In this document: in pieces, positions 60,521-64,000 of the stretch | Layout of the letters: each line of letters begins with the position of its first letter | Position numbering within the stretch: position 1 is the first letter of the stretch | From: Thermoproteota archaeon | GTDB taxonomy: Archaea > Thermoproteota > Thermoprotei_A > Sulfolobales > NBVN01 | Assembly: GCA_030550455.1 (NCBI GenBank) | Contig: JAUQPH010000002.1 | Span: 36,950 to 100,949 of the forward strand | Direction of reading: 5' to 3' | DNA length: 64,000 nt | Program-made: the position numbers and the translations under genes | The notes under the pieces: generated by a model | What the model saw: the letters and a program-made list of their open reading frames with translations, nothing else | Told to the model about the DNA's origin: nothing | The model's database searches: none

Positions 60521-61336
60521 CTACTTACATAAGGTTAAGCTATCTCCTTTACTTGCGTGAAGAATTCTTTCTGCTGACCCGAGGTTTACGGCTAGTTCAG
60601 CAAGTTGAAAGCTGTTTTCATAGAGCACTAGTGTCCCCGGTGGTGCAACTGAAAATACTTTTTCCACTATAGCCGTGAATTCATGATCGCCGATAACTAC
60701 TCTTACCTTATTCCCGATACCTACTCCAAGGAGTTCTATGATTCTTTTAAATTTCTCGGATAGTATTACGTTCCCAAACCTATCTACGTGGATCACCCAG
60801 CTCTTTACGCAGTCTCCCGCTTTCTCCAGCCCAATGCGGAGTTTGGGTCTAGCCAAGTCACTAGGACTTACCGGCTCGCCCAGCAATCTAAAGTCGTAAC
60901 CGCACGCTATTCGCGCAGCAACTGGTGTGAATATATCTCTTCCATGAAATGACCTTGAGACCGGTTTCCAAAAGAGTTCCTCTCGTGTGAGAACTACAGC
61001 ACTCTCCAACCCGTCTTCTTCGGCCGCCATCATCAAGATTCCGTTATCTGGTCCAACAAAGTAGTAGTTTTTACTCGCAATAGCTATAGGCTTTCTAGAC
61101 GTACCCACGCCTGGGTCGACAACTGCCACAAAGACTGTTCCCGGTGGAAAGTACTTGTAAGTAGAAAACAGTATGTAAGAACCGTAGTCGACGTCGAATG
61201 GAGGAATTTCGTGGGTGATATCTACTAAGGTTATACTTCGACAAACTCTCATAGCTACACCCTTCATTGATGGTACATAGGGATCTGATGTACCAAAGTC
61301 GGTAAGGAAGGCTAAAATCCCGCAAGCTTCTATCAT
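60521..61336 (-). CDS. SAM hydroxide adenosyltransferase (SAM hydrolase)
   Basis: 271 residues from ATG 61336, four bases after GGTGA. The family (formerly DUF62) splits S-adenosylmethionine with hydroxide to adenosine and methionine. Evidence: LTDFGTSDPYVPSMKGV (near 10-26), VDITHEIPPFDVDYGSYIL (near 38-56), FPPGTVFVAVVDPGVG (near 63-78), FVGPDNGIL (near 95), SRSFHGRDIFTPVAARIA (near 128) and DRFGNVI (near 185). It is convergent with the nucleoside importer. Confidence 0.93.
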   Translation of the reverse strand: MIEACGILAFLTDFGTSDPYVPSMKGVAMRVCRSITLVDITHEIPPFDVDYGSYILFSTYKYFPPGTVFVAVVDPGVGTSRKPIAIASKNYYFVGPDNGILMMAAEEDGLESAVVLTREELFWKPVSRSFHGRDIFTPVAARIACGYDFRLLGEPVSPSDLARPKLRIGLEKAGDCVKSWVIHVDRFGNVILSEKFKRIIELLGVGIGNKVRVVIGDHEFTAIVEKVFSVAPPGTLVLYENSFQLAELAVNLGSAERILHASKGDSLTLCK

Positions 61337-61542
61337 GCTCTCACCACACCTCGATCCTACCAACACATCATTATGCTACAAAGAGTACTTATTCACTTAA
61401 GGATTAGGATGGGGTCGTGATAGAAGTAGTAAGTGTAGTATTTCATGAACCAATTTAATCAGAGTAACTATGTCGAAACCTCTCTAGCTTTCTTTATGGC
61501 AATATTTATGGTCTTTTCCCTAGTATGTTTGGTGAGTAGTCG

Positions 61543-61998
61543 ATGAAGAAAGTTATTGTAGGCTCTGATGACCTATATCCATGTGCTAGATCAGCAGTTG
61601 AGTATCTCAAAGAAAAAGGTTACCAAGTAGAGTTAGCTGGCTCACTAAAAACAGGTAAGCCTGAGCCGTGGCCAGACGTAGCCTACTCTGTAGCAACTAC
61701 CGTAGCTAAAGGTGAGGCTGATTGGGGGGTACTAGTCTGCTACACCGGTACAGGTGTCTCAATAGTCGCCAACAAGGTTTACGGCATTAGGGCAGCACTA
61801 TGCAATGACCCGCAGACTGCCCGCGGTGCTAGACTGTGGAATGACGCTAACGTGCTAGCAATGAGCGGCAGACTCGTAACTGAGATTATGGCCCGCGAGA
61901 TTTTGGAGGCCTGGCTCTCTATAGAGAGTCCTGATGTAACCGAGTTACCTAACATCGAGAAACTCAAGGAGATAGACAGAACTCATAGAAAGCAGTAG
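61543..61998 (+). CDS. rpiB: Ribose-5-phosphate isomerase B family protein
   Basis: 151 residues, ATG start. RpiB/LacAB fold: VIVGSDDLYPCARSAVEYLKEKGYQVEL (4-31), PDVAYSVATTVAKGEADWGVLVCYTGTGVSIVANKVYGIRAALC (near 44-87) with the catalytic Cys in VCYTGTG, and NDANVLAMSGRLV (near 99). It interconverts ribose-5-phosphate and ribulose-5-phosphate or a related sugar. Placed between SAM hydrolase and the AOR gene. Confidence 0.9.
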   Translation: MKKVIVGSDDLYPCARSAVEYLKEKGYQVELAGSLKTGKPEPWPDVAYSVATTVAKGEADWGVLVCYTGTGVSIVANKVYGIRAALCNDPQTARGARLWNDANVLAMSGRLVTEIMAREILEAWLSIESPDVTELPNIEKLKEIDRTHRKQ

Positions 61999-62200
61999 GC
62001 AGAGTTGATAGTTTGGTAGTAAGAAGACGCGCAGTCGAGAAGCCCTTTGGGCAATAGCATGGTCTGTAGCACGAAGTCTCTAACTCGCTTGTGGAAGGTT
62101 ATAGGCTGTAATATGTACTGAGCCAACTTAATTACAGTTTCTTAAAAGTTAAAGTATAAAAATATTTATAGTTATGGCGTAAAAAGCGAATGGTGGTACT

Positions 62201-64000
62201 TTGAAGGGTTGGTCTGGGAGATATCTCTACGTAGATCTATCTAATAAAAAGTTTCATTACGTAAGCCTTTCTGAAGATGTGCTGACGAGTTTCATCGGTG
62301 GTCGGGGTCTAGCCATCAAGTTACTGTGGGACCTTAACCCCGTGGGTGTAGACCCTCTATCACCGGAGAATCACTTAATCCTTGCGGTAGGTCCCCTCAC
62401 AGGTTATCCTCTGCCGTCTTCAGGTAAGATGGTGATAGCGTCTAAGTCTCCTCTTACGGGCGGATACGGTGATGGAAATATCGGGACTAGGGCGGCTGTC
62501 GAGCTCAGGAAACTGGGAGTAGATGCCGTAGTTATCAAGGGGAGGGCAGAGAAACCCACGGTTCTCTACTTAAGTTGCGATGGTGTTGAGTTTAAAGATG
62601 GGAGAGACTACTGGGGGCTCACGACTAAGGAAACCGAGGAGAAGCTAGAGAAGGAGTTAGGTAAGGATGTATCAGTTTTAAGCATAGGTCCTGCTGGTGA
62701 GCGATTAGTAAAGTATGCTACAGTAATAAGTGAGTTCGGTAGGTCTGCCGGAAGACCCGGTATGGGTACTGTGATGGGGTCTAAGAATCTCAAGGCCGTA
62801 GTTGTGAAAGGCTGTTCTCAGCCTGAGCCTGCTAACCGAGACGAGCTCCTAAAATTGGGAGCAGAGGCATATAGGAAGGTCAAGGAGTCTCCGTCTTATG
62901 AATTCTGGGTTAGACAGGGCACTATGGCCACTATCGAGTGGTCTCAGAAGAACTCTGTTCTTCCTACGCACAATTTCAGTGAGGGTGTGTTTGATTATTG
63001 GGAGGGGATCGACGGCTTCATTATGGAGTCTATGAAGACTAGGGTTAAAGCATGTCCGAACTGCAATATGCCGTGTGGTAACGTAGTTAAGTATGTAACT
63101 TCAACAGAGTCCGGTGAAGCAGAACTCGATTATGAGAATGTCGCAATGTTGGGTTCTAACATAGGTCTATCACCATTAAATAAAGTTGCTCACGTAAATC
63201 TACTAGCAGATCTCTATGGTATAGACACTATAAGCCTGGGGAACGTGATTGGTTACGCTATGGAGTTAAGTGAGAAAGGTCTACTAAGAGAGAGGATCGA
63301 GTGGGGTGACTACGCTAAGGTTAAGGAGCTCACACGGCAGATAGCTTATCGGGAAGGATTAGGAGACCTTTTAGCAGAGGGTGTTGCTACTATGGCCAAC
63401 AAGATAGGAGGTGATGCTTGGAAATACGCTGTTCATGTTAAGGGTCTAGAGGTATCAGCATATGACTGCCACGCTGCACCCGGTATGGCTTTAGCTTACG
63501 CTACGTCACCAATAGGTGCTCACCACAAGGATGCCTGGTTTATTGCTACCGAGATCAGGATAGGTAGGTTTGATTATACTACCGAGAAAGCTGAGAGACT
63601 AGTTTGGATGCAGAACGTTAGAGGAGGTATGTTCGAGTCTCTAGTGACATGCAGACTTCCGTGGGTTGAAGTAAGCTTAGACCTAGACTACTACCCCAAG
63701 CTTCTAACTGCTGCGACTGGGTACACCTACACTTGGGACAAAGTGTTTGAAGTTGCGAATAGAATTTACACTCTAATTAGATCGTTCTGGGTAAGAGAGT
63801 TCATAGCATCAGGTCTAAAGTGGAGTTACGAGGTAGACTTACCTCCGACAAAATGGTTTACTCAGCCACTTACTAAAGGCCCACTAAAGGGTATGAAGCT
63901 AGATGTTGACGGCTACATGAAGATGCTCAATCACTACTACAGCGTTAGAGGGTGGGACGAGAGAGGAATTCCGAAGAGATCTACTCTAGAGAAACTTGGG
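62201..64000 (+). CDS. Tungsten aldehyde:ferredoxin oxidoreductase (AOR family), truncated by window
   Basis: 600 residues visible from TTG 62201; the frame runs off the end. Evidence: WSGRYLYVDLSNKK start, FIGGRGLAIKLLWDL, VGPLTGYPLPSSGKMVIASKSPLTGGYGDGNIG (pterin-binding, near 62-90), GPAGERLVKYATVISE, GRPGMGTVMGSKNLKAVVVKG, the cluster motif CPNCNMPCGN (near 286) and the later Cys in SLVTCRLP. It oxidises aldehydes and reduces ferredoxin using a tungstopterin. TATA-like TATAAAAATATTTATAG precedes it near 62155. Confidence 0.92.
   Translation, partial: MKGWSGRYLYVDLSNKKFHYVSLSEDVLTSFIGGRGLAIKLLWDLNPVGVDPLSPENHLILAVGPLTGYPLPSSGKMVIASKSPLTGGYGDGNIGTRAAVELRKLGVDAVVIKGRAEKPTVLYLSCDGVEFKDGRDYWGLTTKETEEKLEKELGKDVSVLSIGPAGERLVKYATVISEFGRSAGRPGMGTVMGSKNLKAVVVKGCSQPEPANRDELLKLGAEAYRKVKESPSYEFWVRQGTMATIEWSQKNSVLPTHNFSEGVFDYWEGIDGFIMESMKTRVKACPNCNMPCGNVVKYVTSTESGEAELDYENVAMLGSNIGLSPLNKVAHVNLLADLYGIDTISLGNVIGYAMELSEKGLLRERIEWGDYAKVKELTRQIAYREGLGDLLAEGVATMANKIGGDAWKYAVHVKGLEVSAYDCHAAPGMALAYATSPIGAHHKDAWFIATEIRIGRFDYTTEKAERLVWMQNVRGGMFESLVTCRLPWVEVSLDLDYYPKLLTAATGYTYTWDKVFEVANRIYTLIRSFWVREFIASGLKWSYEVDLPPTKWFTQPLTKGPLKGMKLDVDGYMKMLNHYYSVRGWDERGIPKRSTLEKLG

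Overview
The window is chromosomal DNA from a hyperthermophilic crenarchaeon (Thermoproteota, class Thermoprotei; I cannot name the genus). The main evidence is a Cren7 chromatin protein gene (31964-32143), archaeal/eukaryotic-type ribosomal proteins (L34e, S8e, L40e, S17e, L13e), SRP19, prefoldin beta, archaeal RNase P RNA, GatD/GatE, TiaS, intron-bearing tRNA genes, TATA-box promoters about 25 bp upstream of starts, and strong GGTGA-type Shine-Dalgarno sites inside operons. Genes are packed on both strands. Most is housekeeping, with accessory islands between.

Layout. 0-4 kb: Tsr3, tRNA-Ala, an intron-containing CAT-anticodon tRNA, then proteasome beta-like / endonuclease V / CTP-dependent riboflavin kinase / Cys-cluster protein. 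3.9-4.7 kb: a decayed TnpB gene. 4.9-9.1 kb: TrmI, then a metal (Zn/Mn-type) ABC importer operon ending in a DtxR-type regulator and preceded by a duplicated palindromic TATA/operator element. 9.3-13.3 kb: pyruvate kinase, Mrp/NBP35 ATPase, MazG, Sec61beta. 13.2-18.2 kb (minus): PorGDAB 2-oxoacid:ferredoxin oxidoreductase, TiaS, an Lrp-type RAM domain. 18.8-25.6 kb: tRNA-Ser, CMP kinase, L34e, S8e, SRP19, tRNA-Trp with two introns, CDF transporter, prefoldin, ASCH protein, tRNA-Pro, RNase P RNA. 25.6-32.5 kb: Lhr-type helicase, AspRS, a NusA-like protein, L40e, a nucleotidyltransferase, Cren7, tRNA-Asn. 32.6-40.8 kb (minus): a type IV pilus operon (pilin, intein-containing secretion ATPase, membrane platform, large beta-rich protein) that also carries a VirB4/HerA-like ATPase. 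41.5-49.4 kb: GatDE, S17e, a ubiquitin-like::Cgi121 fusion, ABCE1, TtuA, L13e. 49.7-55 kb: winged-helix protein, short TFB-like protein, MoaA, GPN GTPase, KaiC-like ATPase, ferredoxin. 55-64 kb: BMP-type nucleoside ABC importer, SAM hydrolase (adenosyl-forming), RpiB and a truncated aldehyde:ferredoxin oxidoreductase.

The most interesting observations are these. (1) At least four conserved genes (ribK, mrp, aspS, ttuA) have no ATG/GTG/TTG codon compatible with their conserved N-termini; in three of them a CTG or ATA codon sits 6-7 nt after a GGTGA Shine-Dalgarno core, and in aspS the CTG overlaps the upstream TGA stop. (2) A MoaD/SAMP-like ubiquitin fold ending in Gly-Gly is fused in frame to the KEOPS subunit Cgi121. 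(3) A pilus operon is joined to a conjugation-type ATPase and carries a 413-residue intein. (4) Several dispersed repeats look like decayed 3' ends of IS605-type tnpB genes, the part that in active elements encodes the guide RNA. (5) There is a tiny protein made almost only of Glu and Trp. I found no CRISPR array or rRNA gene.
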